Positions 35,231 to 49,039 of a stretch of 64,000 nucleotides of DNA are shown here, piece by piece. How positions within the stretch are numbered: the stretch's first letter is position 1; every line of letters begins with the position of its first letter. The notes under the pieces are model-generated. The model worked only from the letters and a program-made list of their open reading frames with translations. It ran no database searches and was not told the DNA's origin. The stretch is from Nocardioides sp. B-3 (GTDB taxonomy: Bacteria > Actinomycetota > Actinomycetes > Propionibacteriales > Nocardioidaceae), in contig NZ_CP087968.1 of NCBI RefSeq assembly GCF_024703895.1, positions 2,666,001 through 2,730,000 of the forward strand. Direction: 5' to 3'. A program made the position numbers and the translations under genes.

Positions 35231-37008
35231 ATGACCGACGTCCCCGCCAAGCTCGAGGGTGGCCTCTCCGAGCCCGCAGAGCTGGAGCCCGAACAGGGTT
35301 CGCTCCGACTGGCATCGCCCGATGACGAATACGACGCCACAGCTCGGGAGGCGGCCACGGCCGCGGTCCTGCGCAAGGCGCGCAAGCTGACCGACGACGA
35401 CCCGGACTCCGCAGTGTGGGCCAAGCTCACCCGGACCACCCTCGACGGGATCGAGGTCGCCCCGATCGGTTCCGCCGCCGACCTCGACGACTCGGTGACG
35501 CAAGGTCGCCCGACCCGGGCCACCGACTGGGACATCCGCGCGCACATCAGCGGTCCCGACGGGGCGCTGGCCAACGAGGCCATGCTGATCGACCTCGACA
35601 ACGGCGCGACCTCGCTCTGGGTCGAGCTCGGCGCCGGTCTCACCGCCGACGACCTCCCGCGTGCCCTGCAGGGCGTGCTCCTCGACCTCGCCCCGGTGGT
35701 CCTGTCCGGTACGTCGACCGCCGCCGCGCAGGCCATCGTCACGCTCGCCGACGACACCGGCGTCGACCTGCACCCCGGCACCAACCTCGGCGCCGACCCG
35801 CTCGCGGGCGACCTCGTCGAGATCGCCACCATCGCCCGCCAGCACGGCGTTCTCGGTGTCGTCGCGTCCGGGCTGCCCGTGCACGAGCAGGGCGCCAGCG
35901 ACGCCCGGGAGCTCGGCGTCGTCATCGCGGCGGGCATCACCGCGCTGCGCACGCTGACCGAGGCCGGCTTCACCGCCGACGAGGCCGCGGCCGTCATCGA
36001 GTTCCGCCTCGCCGTCACCGACGAGCAGTTCCCCTCCATCGCCAAGCTCCGCGCAGCAGCGCCGGCTCTGGGCCCGCGTGCTGGAGGCCTCCGAGGTTTC
36101 GACAGGCTCAGCCGACGGTTCGCCGCAGATGCGCCAGCACGCCGTCACCTCCCGTCCGCAGATGAGCAAGTACGACCCCCGGGTCAACATGCTCCGCGGC
36201 ACCGTCGCGGCCTTCGCCGCCGGCGCCGGTGGTGCCGAGTCCGTCACCGTCATCCCGTTCGACGAGCCGCTCGGACTGCCCGACGCGCTCGGCCGTCGGG
36301 TCGCCCGCAACACCTCCTCGCTGCTCATCTCCGAGTCGCACGTCGCCCGCGTCGCCGACCCCGCCGGTGGCTCCTACGCCGTCGAGAAGCTGACCGACGA
36401 CCTCGCGATCGCTGGCTGGGCCGAGCTCCAGAAGATCGAGGCCGCCGGGGGCCCGGCCGCCGACACCGGCCTCCCCGCCCGCATCGCCGCGGTCGCGGCT
36501 GCTCGCGACGAGCAGGTGGCGCTGCGCAAGCGGCCGCTGACCGGCGTCAGCGAGTTCCCCAACCTCGGTGAGTCGCTCCCCGAGCGCGTCGCGTCCACGA
36601 TCGGTGACGACGTGCGCCGCTACGGCCACGCGTTCCGAGGAGCTCCGCGGCGAGCCGGCGAGCACGCCGGTCTTCCTCGCCACCATGGGCACCGTCGCCG
36701 CGCACACGGCGCGAGCGACCTTCGCCACCAACCTGTTCGCCGCCGGGGGAGTCGCCGTCGTGGCGGCGGGCCCGACTGACGGTGTCGAGTCGGTGCTGGC
36801 GGCGTACAACGGCGAAAAGGTCGTCTGCCCGGCCGGGCCGGATGCGGCGTACGCCGAGTGGGGCACCGCTCTCGCCACGGCCCTGCGCGACGCAGGGGCC
36901 ACGCACGTGATCATCGCCGGGAAGCCGATCGACGGGGTCGACGACTCCTGCGCGATGGGCGTCAACGCGCTGACCTTCCTGACCACGACGAGGGAGAAGC
37001 TGGCATGA
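35231..37008 (+). CDS. mutA: Methylmalonyl-CoA mutase small (beta) subunit
   Basis: Non-catalytic partner of MutB in the heterodimeric B12 enzyme that interconverts methylmalonyl-CoA and succinyl-CoA. About 592 residues. The TIM-barrel-like blocks [60 protein letters not shown] and [20 protein letters not shown] are recognisable, and the C-terminal pseudo-B12 domain ends [16 protein letters not shown]. Frame changes near 36065 and 36640. A 22-bp dispersed-repeat-like sequence is embedded at 36095–36116 and adds [10 protein letters not shown]-like residues. The stop overlaps mutB. Confidence 0.93.
36095..36116. repeat. GGTTTCGACAGGCTCAGCC-type element inside mutA
   Basis: GGTTTCGACAGGCTCAGCCG (with AC following) lies within the coding sequence at a loop between two conserved MutA blocks. 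I recognise the sequence type as a short dispersed repeat in high-GC actinobacterial genomes. Only one copy is in this window. Confidence 0.4.
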
Positions 37009-39173
37009 GCATCCCGAACTTCGCCGAGATTCCGTTGGTTCCGGCACGGTCGCAGAGCGACCAGCTCAACCAGCCGGACGCGGGTGGGGAGGCATGGGCG
37101 TCCCCCGAGGGCATCGACATCCTCCCGACCTACGGACCCGAGCACCTCGAGGGCCTCGACGCCCTCGACACGTGGCCCGGCATCGCGCCGTTCCTGCGCG
37201 GGCCCTATCCGACGATGTACACCACGCAGCCGTGGACGATCCGGCAGTACGCCGGTTTCTCGACCGCCGAGGAGTCCAACGCGTTCTACCGGCGCAACCT
37301 CGCGGCCGGCCAGAAGGGCCTGAGCGTCGCCTTCGACCTCGCGACCCACCGTGGCTACGACTCCGACCACCCGCGGGTGCGCGGCGACGTCGGCATGGCC
37401 GGTGTCGCGATCGACTCGATCTACGACACCCGCACGCTCTTCGACGGCATCCCGCTCGACGAGATGTCGGTGTCGATGACCATGAACGGCGCGGTCCTGC
37501 CGGTGCTCGCGCTCTACATCGCGGCGGCCGAGGAGCAGGGGGTGAAGCCGGAGCAGCTCGCGGGGACGATCCAGAACGACATCCTCAAGGAGTTCATGGT
37601 CCGCAACACCTACATCTACCCGCCCGCGCCGAGCATGCGGATCATCAGCGACATCTTCGCCTTCACCTCGCAGAAGATGCCGCGCTTCAACTCGATCTCG
37701 ATCTCCGGCTACCACATCCGGGAGGCCGGAGCCACGGCCGACCCGGAGCTCGCCTACACGTTGGCAGACGGTGTGGAGTACATCCGAGCCGGCCCGGGCA
37801 CCGGCATGACCATCGACCAGTTCGCGCCCCGCCTGTCCTTCTTCTGGGCCATCGGCATGAACTTCTACATGGAGATCGCCAAGATGCGCGCGGCCCGTGC
37901 GCTGTGGGCGCGACTGGTGCGCGAGTTCGACCCGAAGAACCCCAAGTCGCTCTCGCTGCGCACGCACTCGCAGACCTCCGGCTGGTCGCTGACCGCGCAG
38001 GACGTCTTCAACAACGTCGGCCGCACCTGCATCGAGGCGATGGCCGCGACCCGGGGCCACACCCAGTCGCTGCACACCAACGCCCTCGACGAGGCGATCG
38101 CGCTGCCGACCGACTTCTCCGCGCGCATCGCCCGCAACACCCAGCTGCTGCTGCAGCAGGAGTCGCGGACGACCGAGATCATCGACCCGTGGGCCGGTTC
38201 CTACTACGTCGAGCGGCTCACGCACGACCTCGCCGAGCGGGCCCGGGCGCACATCCTCGAGGCCGAGCAGGCCGGCGGCATGGCCAAGGCCATCGAGCAG
38301 GGCATCCCCAAGATGCGCATCGAGGAGGCCGCGGCCCGCACGCAGGCCCGCATCGACGCCGGCTCACAGAAGGTCATCGGCGTCAACACCTACCGCCTGC
38401 CCGTCGAGGACAAGCTCGACGTGCTGCGCGTCGACAACGACGACGTCTACAAGCAGCAGGTCGCCAAGCTGGAGCGGCTGCGCGCCGAGCGCAACGACGA
38501 TGACGTACGGCGATCGCTGGACGCTCTGACGAAGTCGGCCGAGGCCGGTCCGGTCGGAGGTGGCTCCCTCGAGGGCAACCTGCTCGCGCTCGCGGTCGAC
38601 GCCGCGCGTGCCAAGGCCACCGTCGGCGAGATCTCCGACGCGCTGGAGAAGGTCTACGGCCGCCACCGGGCCGTGATCCGTACGATCAGCGGCGTGTACC
38701 GCGACGAGGCCAACAACGCTGCCGACGGCAAGGTCGCCGAGGTCCTCGCGGCCACCGACGAGTTCGAGGCCGAGGAGGGGCGCCGCCCGCGCATCCCGGT
38801 CGCCAAGATGGGCCGGGACGGCCACGACCGCGGCCAGAAGGTCGTCGTCACCGCCTTCGCCGACCTCGGCTTCGACGTCGACGTGGGCCCGCTGTTCTCG
38901 ACGCCCGAGGAGGTCGCCCAGCAGGCGATCGACGCCGACGTGCACATCGTCGGGGTCTCCTCGCTGGCCGCCGGCCACCTGACGCTGCTGCCTGCCCTCA
39001 AGCAGGCGCTGGCCGACCGGGGCCGCGCGGACATCATGATCGTCATCGGCGGCGTGATCCCGCCCGACGACGTGCAGACGCTCAAGGACATGGGTGCCGC
39101 CGCGGTGTTCCTGCCCGGCACGGTGATCGCCGACTCGGCGCTCGACCTGCTGGCGCGACTCCGTGACGCCTGA
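37005..39173 (+). CDS. mutB: Methylmalonyl-CoA mutase large (alpha, catalytic) subunit
   Basis: About 722 residues, frame intact. The catalytic TIM barrel contains [60 protein letters not shown] and [20 protein letters not shown]. The C-terminal B12-binding domain has the lower-ligand motif GRDGHDRG (about residues 603–610) and GGVIPPDD. It converts (R)-methylmalonyl-CoA to succinyl-CoA, linking propionate and odd-chain or branched carbon to the TCA cycle. ATG 37005 overlaps mutA by 4 nt. Confidence 0.97.
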   Translation: MSIPNFAEIPLVPARSQSDQLNQPDAGGEAWASPEGIDILPTYGPEHLEGLDALDTWPGIAPFLRGPYPTMYTTQPWTIRQYAGFSTAEESNAFYRRNLAAGQKGLSVAFDLATHRGYDSDHPRVRGDVGMAGVAIDSIYDTRTLFDGIPLDEMSVSMTMNGAVLPVLALYIAAAEEQGVKPEQLAGTIQNDILKEFMVRNTYIYPPAPSMRIISDIFAFTSQKMPRFNSISISGYHIREAGATADPELAYTLADGVEYIRAGPGTGMTIDQFAPRLSFFWAIGMNFYMEIAKMRAARALWARLVREFDPKNPKSLSLRTHSQTSGWSLTAQDVFNNVGRTCIEAMAATRGHTQSLHTNALDEAIALPTDFSARIARNTQLLLQQESRTTEIIDPWAGSYYVERLTHDLAERARAHILEAEQAGGMAKAIEQGIPKMRIEEAAARTQARIDAGSQKVIGVNTYRLPVEDKLDVLRVDNDDVYKQQVAKLERLRAERNDDDVRRSLDALTKSAEAGPVGGGSLEGNLLALAVDAARAKATVGEISDALEKVYGRHRAVIRTISGVYRDEANNAADGKVAEVLAATDEFEAEEGRRPRIPVAKMGRDGHDRGQKVVVTAFADLGFDVDVGPLFSTPEEVAQQAIDADVHIVGVSSLAAGHLTLLPALKQALADRGRADIMIVIGGVIPPDDVQTLKDMGAAAVFLPGTVIADSALDLLARLRDA

Positions 39174-40131
39174 CGTCCCCACCCTCGTCGAGGGCATCCG
39201 CGCCCGCCAGCGGGCCGCGGTGTCCCGGGCGATCACGCTCGTCGAGTCGTCCAAGCCCGAGCACCGGGTGCTCGCGCGCGAGCTGCTGGCTGAGCTGGTG
39301 GGCAGCGAGACGGCGGTCCGGGTCGGCATCTCGGGCGTCCCCGGCGTCGGCAAGTCGACCTTCATCGAGGCCCCGGGGCTCGCGGCTGACGGCCGCCGGT
39401 CATCGCGTCGGGGTGCTCGCCGTCGACCCGTCGTCCGTGCGCACGGGCGGATCGGTGCTGGGTGACAAGACCCGGATGGCACGCCTGTCGGTCGATCCCA
39501 ACGCGTTCATCCGGCCCTCGCCGAGCGCCGGCACGCTCGGCGGTGTCGCCCGCGCGACCACGCAGGCGATGCTGGTGCTCGAGGCCGCGGGCTACGACGT
39601 CGTGCTCGTCGAGACCGTCGGCGTGGGCCAGTCCGAGGTCACCGTCGCCGGCATGGTCGACACGTTCCTCTTCCTCACCCTCGCCCGCACCGGTGACCAG
39701 CTGCAGGGCATCAAGAAGGGGATCCTCGAGATCGCCGACGTCATCACCGTCAACAAGGCGGACGGCGACCGCGAGCAGGAGGCCCGGGGGCTGCCCGCGA
39801 GCTCGCCGGTGCGCTGCGCCTCGTGCGCGGACACGGCGAGTGGGCGCCCCCGGTCGTGACCTGTTCAGCCCTCAACGACGTCGGCGTCGACGACGTGTGG
39901 GCGCGGGTCGAGGCGCACCGCGAGCACCTCGGCAAGGACGGCCTCGCCCACAAGCGGGCCGGCCAGCAGCTCGACTTCACCCGGGCGCTGGTGCGCGACG
40001 AGCTCGACCAGCGGCTGCGGCGCTCGCCCGGCGTCGCGGCGATCCGCGACGACGTACGCAAGGCCGTCCTGACCGGCGAGCTGGCCGCTCCGATGGCCGC
40101 CGACCGGATCCTCGCGGCGTACGACTCCTGA
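39163..40131 (+). CDS. meaB: Methylmalonyl-CoA mutase-associated GTPase MeaB
   Basis: G-protein chaperone that protects and reloads the mutase with adenosylcobalamin. P-loop GVPGVGKST (about residues 58–66). Further blocks: [59 protein letters not shown] (NKAD specificity motif). About 322 residues. GTG 39163 overlaps the mutB stop. Frame changes near 39380 and 39790 (a CGGGGG run). Confidence 0.94.
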
Positions 40132-40159
40132 TTCCGCCACGGAAGTCCCGACCGGCCAC

Positions 40160-40165
40160 TACGCT
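40160..40165 (+). promoter_or_regulatory. Candidate −10 box (TACGCT) for the lipoprotein gene
   Basis: TACGCT ends 7 nt before GTG 40173, consistent with a leaderless transcript. Confidence 0.4.
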
Positions 40166-40172
40166 GCCGCTC

Positions 40173-40610
40173 GTGAGTGAAACTCGGCGAACTCTCCGTG
40201 TGCTGGCCGTCGGCCCGGCCGGCCTCGTGCTCCTCTCCGGTTGCGGTTCCGACGAACCGAAGGCGAGCGTGCCGACCGAGACCACGACGGCCGAGGCTGC
40301 GATCAAGCAGGGAGCCATCCGGCTCACCGCGCCGGCCAACGAGGACGAGCTGGCGCGCAAGTCGGGCGGGGGCGGCACCTTCAAGGTCAAGCTGCGCAAG
40401 GGCGGACTCGTCTACGTCTACGTCGTCTGCGACGGTTCGGCGCCGGTGACCGTGTCGGTCGACGCGGCGTCGCGAGACGACGACGTGCGCGCGACCTGCG
40501 ACAAGCTGGTCGAGAAGAGTGAGTTCCCCACTGATCGGGACGAGCCGCTGACGGTCCAGATCACCGCGGCGGAGTCCGTCACCCGGCAGGCCCCGGTCAC
40601 CCGCAGCTGA
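40173..40610 (+). CDS. Small putative lipoprotein
   Basis: 145 residues, frame intact. Signal peptide VSETRRTLRVLAVGPAGLVL with lipobox LLSGC (Cys at about residue 24). The mature region has a Thr/Glu/Ala linker followed by a beta-rich domain: GGTFKVKLRKGGLVYVYVVC, APVTVSVDAAS and EPLTVQITAAESVTR. Two further Cys could form a disulfide. Function unknown. Located between meaB and the amidohydrolase gene on the same strand. Confidence 0.75.
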   Translation: MSETRRTLRVLAVGPAGLVLLSGCGSDEPKASVPTETTTAEAAIKQGAIRLTAPANEDELARKSGGGGTFKVKLRKGGLVYVYVVCDGSAPVTVSVDAASRDDDVRATCDKLVEKSEFPTDRDEPLTVQITAAESVTRQAPVTRS

Positions 40611-40650
40611 CCCGGCGCGGAATGGTCCCGAGCCACGCCGTGGCCTCAAC

Positions 40651-40656
40651 TAGGCT
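40651..40656 (+). promoter_or_regulatory. Candidate −10 box (TAGGCT) for the amidohydrolase gene
   Basis: TAGGCT ends 9 nt before ATG 40666. The spacing is slightly longer than for the other candidates in the window. Confidence 0.35.
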
Positions 40657-40665
40657 GGACGGACC

Positions 40666-41865
40666 ATGTCCGACACCCCCGCAGGCGACTCGCCGACCAC
40701 GCTCATCACCACAGTCGTCGACAAGTACGCCGACCAGCTGATCGACTTCCGACGTGACCTGCATGCCCATCCGGAGCTGGCGTGGACGGAGTCACGCACC
40801 ACCGGCAAGGTGATCGACGCACTCGCCGACACCGACTGGAAGCTCACCGCGATCGCGGGGGGCGGGCTGATCGGCGAGATCGGATCGGGCGAGCGGCTCG
40901 TCGCGTTGCGAGCCGACCTCGATGCGCTGCCGGTGGAGGACCAGACCAAGGACCCGTGGGTCAGCACCGTGCCCGGCGTGGCCCACGCCTGCGGCCACGA
41001 CGTGCACACCGCGGGCCTCGTCGGCGCCGCGCTGGCCATCGACCGTGTGCACGGCAGCGGCCTGCTGCCCGGCCGCGTCCGGCTGCTCTTCCAGCCGGCC
41101 GAGGAGATCATGCCGGGGGGAGCGCTGCACCTGATCCGGAGCCGGTGCCCTCGACGACGTGCACCGTGGTCTTCGGCCTGCACTGCGACCCCAGCCTCGA
41201 CGTCGGTCGCCTCGGCCTGCGCGAGGGGCCGCTCACCGGAGCCGCCGACTCTCTCTTCGTCCGGCTCGGTGGCAAGGGCGGGCACACCAGTCGCCCGCAC
41301 CTCACCGAGGACCTCACCTTCGCGCTCGGCAAGCTGATCACCGAGCTGCCCGCCATCCTCAGCCGCCGCCTCGACCCGCGCGCCGGCGTCAGCCCGGTGT
41401 GGGGCATGGTCCGGGCTGGTGCGGCCGCCAACGTCATCCCCGGCCGGGGCACGCTCGCCGGCACGGTGCGCATGCTCGACGCGGTCGCGTGGGCGGACGC
41501 GGAACACATCGTCCGCACTCTCGTGGGACAGATCGTGGCGCCGTACGGCGTCTCGGCCGAAGTCACCTATCAACGAGGTGTGCCGCCCGTGGTCAACGAC
41601 GCTGACGCGACCGCGGTGCTGGCCGGCGCCGTCGAGCGGGTGCTCGGCGTCCACGGACACGTCTCCACCACGCAGAGCCCGGGGGGCGAGGACTTCGGGT
41701 GGTACCTCGACCGGATCCCCGGGTCGATGGCGCGCCTCGGCACCCGCACCCCCGGCGGGGCGACCTACGACCTGCACCGGGGGCAACCTGCGGGTGGACG
41801 AGCGCGCGACCGGCATCGGCGCGCGGGTGCTCGCCGAGGCCGCCGTGGCGGCGCTGACCGCTTGA
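40666..41865 (+). CDS. M20-family amidohydrolase
   Basis: About 400 residues. Metal-binding blocks: RRDLHAHPELAWTESRTTGK, VALRADLDALPVED, VAHACGHDVHTAGLVGAAL and LLFQPAEEIMPGGA. The dimerisation domain has GGKGGHTSRPHLTEDLTFAL, and the C-terminus SPGGEDFGWYLDRIPG. It hydrolyses an N-acyl or amide bond; in mycobacteria comparable genes (amiA1/amiB1) neighbour the purine nucleoside phosphorylase gene, so the link with nucleoside genes here may be old. Frame changes near 41140 and 41785. It is convergent with the permease gene. Confidence 0.9.
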
Positions 41866-41878
41866 GCGGCCAGCGCCT

Positions 41879-43176
41879 CTATTCCTTCTGGTAGGGGATG
41901 CCGTCGGCCGCGGGCGGTCGCGATCGACCGACCGAGCCGGCGACGGCGACGATGGTGATGACGTAGGGCAGCATCAGCATGAACTGGCTGGGCAACGGCT
42001 CCCGCGCCCCGAGGACGCCGAGCACGCCCCGGAGGTTGGACGCGAAGCCGAAGAGCAGCGCCGCCGGGGTCGCGCGGATGGGGTCCCACTTGCCGAAGAT
42101 GACGGCGGCGAGGGCGATGTAGCCGGCACCACCGGTCATCTCGCGGTTGAACTGCGGCACCGACACCAGCGTGTAGAACGCGCCGCCCATGCCGGCGATC
42201 GCGCCCGCGAGCAGGATGGTGCGGTAGCGGGTCCGGTTGACCTTGACGCCGACGGTGTCGGCGGCCTTCGGGTGCTCGCCGACGGCGCGCACGCGCAGGC
42301 CCCCAGCGGGTGCGGTAGAGCGCGAACGTGACCAGCGCGACCGCGATGTAGAGCAGGTAGACGATCATGGTCTGGCGGAAGAAGATCGGCCCGACGAGGC
42401 GGGATGTCGCCGAGCACCGGGATCGGCACCCGCGGGAAACGCGGCGGCGAGTTGAGGGTGGCGGCGTTGGGGGCCAGCACTGGCTGAACAAGAAGCTCGT
42501 CAGGCCGATGATGAGCACGTTGAGCACGACGCCGACGATCACCCGGTCGACGAGGTAGGTGATGGCGAAGACACCCAGCATCAGCGCCACCGGGGCGCCC
42601 GCCAGCATGGCCGCGACCAGCCCTGCCCGGGGCGAGCCGGTCGAGGAGCCCACGATCGCGGCGGCGAAGGCCCCGAGCAGGAGCTGGCCGTCGATGGCGA
42701 TGTTGACCACGCCCGCGCGCTCCCCGAGGACGCCGCCGAGGGCGCCGAACACCAGCGGCACGGCCGGGGCCAGCGAGCCCGCCAGCAGCCCGACCACCGG
42801 CAGCGAACCTCCCGAGGCCTCCTCGGTGAGGAAGCCCAGCATCCACGCCACCGCGAAGGCCACCACGATCCAGCCGGGGGTGGGACGCCCGGCGAGGTAG
42901 CGGCGCAGCGCCTCGGCGGTCAGCAGCGCGCAGACCGCGGTGAGCAGCCGGGCCGTGGGAACCGACGGGAGCGACACCTCGGGGAGCTGGAAGAAGTCGG
43001 ACTCGGACGCCGGGCGGAACGTCGCGTCCCCGGCCTCGCCCCCGCAGCAGCACCGGGGCCGCGAGGGCCGCGGTGAGCACGGCGAAGATGACCAGCGTCT
43101 TGCGACTCACCACGGTCACCACGGCGACGACCGGACCGGCCGTGTGCGGTGTCGGGGGTCAGAGCGGCGGTGGTGC

Positions 43177-43180
<4 letters not shown>
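41879..43180 (-). CDS. ABC transporter permease, nucleoside/BMP type (second permease)
   Basis: About 430 residues, reconstructed over at least five frame changes (near 43135, 43045, 42480, 42405 and 42302). About ten membrane helices: VPLVFGALGGVLGERAGVVN … IAIDGQLLLGAFAAAIVG is the conserved opening block of BMP-type permeases. The C-terminal loop MRAVGEHPKAADTVGVKVNR (the cytoplasmic EAA-like contact with the ATPase) and LLAGAIAGMGGAFYTLVSVP are typical. It overlaps the preceding permease by 4 nt. With the other permease it forms the membrane channel for nucleoside uptake. Confidence 0.88.
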
Positions 43181-45929
<2,749 letters not shown>

Positions 45930-45972
45930 GGGACCGCATCCTATTCACGCGATGTGTCGTGGGACACGCAAA

Positions 45973-45998
45973 GGGGGCCGACTTGGCAGCCGGCCCCC
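45973..45998 (-). terminator. Attenuator-like hairpin between binding protein and ATPase genes
   Basis: GGGGGCCG (45973–45980) and CGGCCCCC (45991–45998) form a perfect 8-bp G+C stem with a 10-nt loop. Placed between the BMP gene and the ATPase gene, it could lower expression of the membrane components relative to the binding protein. Confidence 0.6.
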
Positions 45999-46045
45999 AC
46001 GCGTGGAGCAACATCCCTGACTTCACCGTGAAATCAGGATTTTCG

Positions 46046-47140
46046 TCACGGAGCGAGGTAGGACGTGACCTCGATCGAGCCGTCGATGATGCCGGCCTTG
46101 ACCGTGTCCAGCTTGCCCCGGAGCTCCGGGGAGACCTTGTCCTCGAAGTTGTGGAACGGGGCGATGCCGACGCCGTCGTTCTCCAGCGTGCCGACGTAGG
46201 CCTCGAAGTCGAAGTCGTCCCGGCCCGCGGCCATGATGGCCTCGTAGGTCGAGACCTTCATGTTCTTCAGGATCGACGTCAGGATCACGTCCTGCGTGTT
46301 CGGGTCGGTCTCGTAGACGTCAGCGTCGACGCCGAGCATCGCGACGTCCTTGCCGGAGTCCTCGATCGCGGTCAGCGCGCCCCGGTAGATCGGGCCACCC
46401 ACGGGCAGGATCACGTCAGCGTCCCGGTCGAGGATGCGGCGAGCCGTGCTGGTGGCCGCCTCGTTGGCCTCGAAGCCACCGGTGAAGGAGCCGGTCTTGC
46501 CGTTCCAGCCGACGACCTTGATGTCCTTGCCGTTCTCCTCGGCGTAGTAGTCGGCGCCCTGCTTGAAGCCGTCCATGAAGATCGTGACGGTCGGGAACTC
46601 CATGCCGCCGTAGGTGCCGACGACACCGGTCTTGGTGTAGTCCGCGGCCGCGTAGCCGGCCGGGAAGGCCGCCTCGGCGGTGTTGTAGAGCAGCGGCTTG
46701 ACGTTGTCGACGTCCTTGGTGCCGTCGAAGTCGTTGTCGGCGGCGTCGTCGATGAGGACGTACTCGATCTCCGGGTTGGCCTTGGCCGACTCGACGGTGG
46801 CCGCCGAGAGCGCGAAGCCGACGGTCACGATCGCGTCGCAGCCCTCCGCGACGAGGCTCTCCGTGTTGGGGCCGTAGTCGTTCTCGCTGTTGGACTCGAC
46901 GTCGATCAGATCGACACCCAGCTCGTCAGCGGCCTGCTTGGCGCCTTCGTAACCGAGCTGGTTGAAGGACTTGTCGTCGAACCCGCCTGCGTCGGAGACG
47001 ATGCACGGGGTGAAGTCGGGGGCCGAGGCCTCCGTCCCGGTGCCGTTCTCCTCCTCGGGCGCGTCGCCACATGCGGCCGGGGTCGCGGTCGCCAGCAGCG
47101 CCGCGATGCCGCCCACGACGGCCTTCTTCGTCTTCCTCAC
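46046..47140 (-). CDS. BMP-family nucleoside-binding lipoprotein of the ABC importer
   Basis: About 364 residues, frame intact. Start GTG 47140 with GGAGG 7 nt upstream. Signal peptide RKTKKAVVGGIAALLATATP, then AAC as lipobox. The BMP/Med domain has IVSDAGGFDDKSFNQLGYEG, GCDAIVTVGFALSAATVESA, VGTYGGMEFPTVTIFMDGF, GWNGKTGSFTGGFE and ADVILPVGGPIYRGAL, blocks shared with the nucleoside receptors BmpA/PnrA/NupN. It is the extracellular receptor of the importer and the first gene of its operon, divergent from cdd. Confidence 0.93.
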   Translation of the reverse strand: MRKTKKAVVGGIAALLATATPAACGDAPEEENGTGTEASAPDFTPCIVSDAGGFDDKSFNQLGYEGAKQAADELGVDLIDVESNSENDYGPNTESLVAEGCDAIVTVGFALSAATVESAKANPEIEYVLIDDAADNDFDGTKDVDNVKPLLYNTAEAAFPAGYAAADYTKTGVVGTYGGMEFPTVTIFMDGFKQGADYYAEENGKDIKVVGWNGKTGSFTGGFEANEAATSTARRILDRDADVILPVGGPIYRGALTAIEDSGKDVAMLGVDADVYETDPNTQDVILTSILKNMKVSTYEAIMAAGRDDFDFEAYVGTLENDGVGIAPFHNFEDKVSPELRGKLDTVKAGIIDGSIEVTSYLAP

Positions 47141-47275
47141 AGATGCCTCCAAATTCAGTGGTCCACGGGATGGGACCGCACACCGGGTGAATGATGCCCG
47201 CAAGAAGTCCGGTGTGGAAGGCAATACACAAATCCGGTGCCGGTTTGAGACCTGACCGTTCCTCGATACGCCATA

Positions 47276-47687
47276 GTGAGGCCGGTGGACTGGACCGAAC
47301 TTCGTGCCGAGGCCGTGAGCGCCATGCGACGCGCCTATGCGCCCTACTCCCACTACCCCGTCGGGGCGGCCGCCCTCGTGGACGACGGCCGGCTCGTCGT
47401 CGGCTGCAACGTCGAGAATGCGGCGTACGGCGCCACGCTCTGCGCGGAGTGCGGGCTGGTCTCCGAGCTGCACGTCACGGGAGGCGGCCGCCTGACACAC
47501 TTCGTGTGCGTCAACGGCAACGGCGACGTGATCATGCCGTGCAGGGCGCTGCCGGCAGCTGTTGTGGGAGCACGGTGGCGCCGACATGCTGATCGAGACC
47601 CCCCGGGGCGTGCGCCCCATGGCCGAGATGCTGCCCCGGGCATTCGGCCCCGACGACTTGTTGACCGACCAACCGAAGGACGTGTGA
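47276..47687 (+). CDS. cdd: Cytidine deaminase
   Basis: Deaminates cytidine and deoxycytidine to uridine and deoxyuridine. The zinc site is complete: CNVENAAYGATLCAEC (His replaced by Cys, as in tetrameric CDAs) and, across a frame change near 47546, PCGRCRQLLWE. The N-terminus has AYAPYSHYPVGAAALVDDG. About 136 residues, the short tetrameric type. GTG 47276 is taken as start. It lies 1 nt before the TTG start of deoA. Confidence 0.94.
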
Positions 47688-47688
47688 A

Positions 47689-48984
47689 TTGGCCACCCAC
47701 GATGCAGTCGAGGTCATCAGCGCCAAGCGCGACAAGGGCGAGCTGAGCGACAGTCAGATCGACTGGGTGATCGATGCCTACACACGTGGTGACGTGGCCG
47801 ACGAGCAGATGTCGGCACTCGCGATGGCGATCCTCCTGAACGGGATGGTGCCGCGCGAGATCGCGCTGGACCGCGGCGATGATCGCCTCGGGTGAGCGGA
47901 TGGACTTCTCGAGCCTGTCGCGCCCGACCGCGGACAAGCACTCCACCGGCGGGGTCGGCGACAAGATCACCCTGCCGCTCGCGCCGCTCGTGGCGGCGTG
48001 CGGAGTCGCCGTACCCCAGCTGTCGGGTCGCGGCCTCGGCCACACCGGCGGCACCCTCGACAAGCTCGAGTCGATCCCGGGGTGGCGAGCGGCGCTGTCC
48101 AACGAGGAGATGTTCGCCCAGCTCGAGTCCGTCGGCGCGGTCATCTGCGCGGCCGGTGACGGACTCGCGCCCGCGGACAAGAAGCTCTATGCCCTGCGCG
48201 ACGTGACCGGCACGGTCGAGGCGATCCCGTTGATCGCCAGCTCGATCATGTCCAAGAAGATCGCCGAGGGGACCGGGGCGCTCGTGCTCGACGTCAAGGT
48301 CGGCACCGGCGCGTTCATGAAGGACGTCGCGAGGGCGCGCGAGCTCGCCGAGACGATGGTCGACCCGGGCAAGGACGCCGGCGTGCACACGGTGGCGCTG
48401 CTGACCGACATGAGCACCCCGCTCGGCCTGACCGCGGGCAACGCGATCGAGGTGGCCGAGTCCGTCGAGGTGCTGGCCGGGGGAGGACCTGCCGACGTCG
48501 TCGAGCTGACCCTCGCCCCGGCCCGGGAGATGCTCGCGGGTGCCGGTGTGACCGACGTCGACCCGGCCGAGAAGCTGGCAGACGGCTCGGCGATGGACGC
48601 CCGGGCAGGACATGATCCGCGCCCGGGGCGGCGACCCCCGATGCCACGCTGCCCGTGGCCGGGGAGTCGCACGTCGTCACTGCGCCGGCGCGCGGCACGC
48701 TCACCCGCCTCGACGCCATGGCCGTCGGCCCGGCCGCCCGGCGCCCGGGCGCCGGCCGCGCCCGCAAGGAGGACCCGGTGCAGGACGGCGCCGGCGTCGT
48801 CTGGCACGCCCGGCCGGGCGACACAGTGACCGAGGGGCAACCGCTCTTCACGCTGCTGACCGACGAGCCCGAGCGCTTCGACCGTGCCCCGGCCTCGCTC
48901 GAGGGCGGCTACACGGTGTCCTCCGACGACGGCGGGGCCGAGGTGTTCACACCTCAGGACCTGATCTCGGACCGCATCAGCTGA
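47689..48984 (+). CDS. deoA: Thymidine (pyrimidine-nucleoside) phosphorylase
   Basis: Phosphorolyses thymidine and deoxyuridine to base plus deoxyribose-1-phosphate. Landmarks: VISAKRDKGELSDSQIDWVI, AMAILLNGMVPREIALD, ADKHSTGGVGDKITLPLAPL, SGRGLGHTGGTLDKLESIPG, SSIMSKKIAEGT and LDVKVGTGAFMKD. About 430 residues. TTG 47689 follows cdd directly. Frame changes near 47875, 48603 and 48637 split the middle domain. A perfect hairpin follows the stop. Confidence 0.95.
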
Positions 48985-48990
48985 ACGCCG

Positions 48991-49026
48991 CAGTCCACAC
49001 GCCTGCCGGGCAGGGCGTGTGGACTG
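48991..49026. terminator. Bidirectional hairpin terminator after deoA
   Basis: CAGTCCACACGCC (48991–49003) and GGCGTGTGGACTG (49014–49026) form a perfect 13-bp stem with a 10-nt loop, between deoA and the convergent WXG-like gene. Confidence 0.85.
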
Positions 49027-49039
49027 TCACTGCGCCCGG

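Noticed and set aside
36108-38252. 714-codon open frame on the minus strand opposite mutA/mutB
   Set aside because: Antisense to two well-conserved enzymes. No motif, no ribosome-binding site, composition typical of reverse-strand GC bias.
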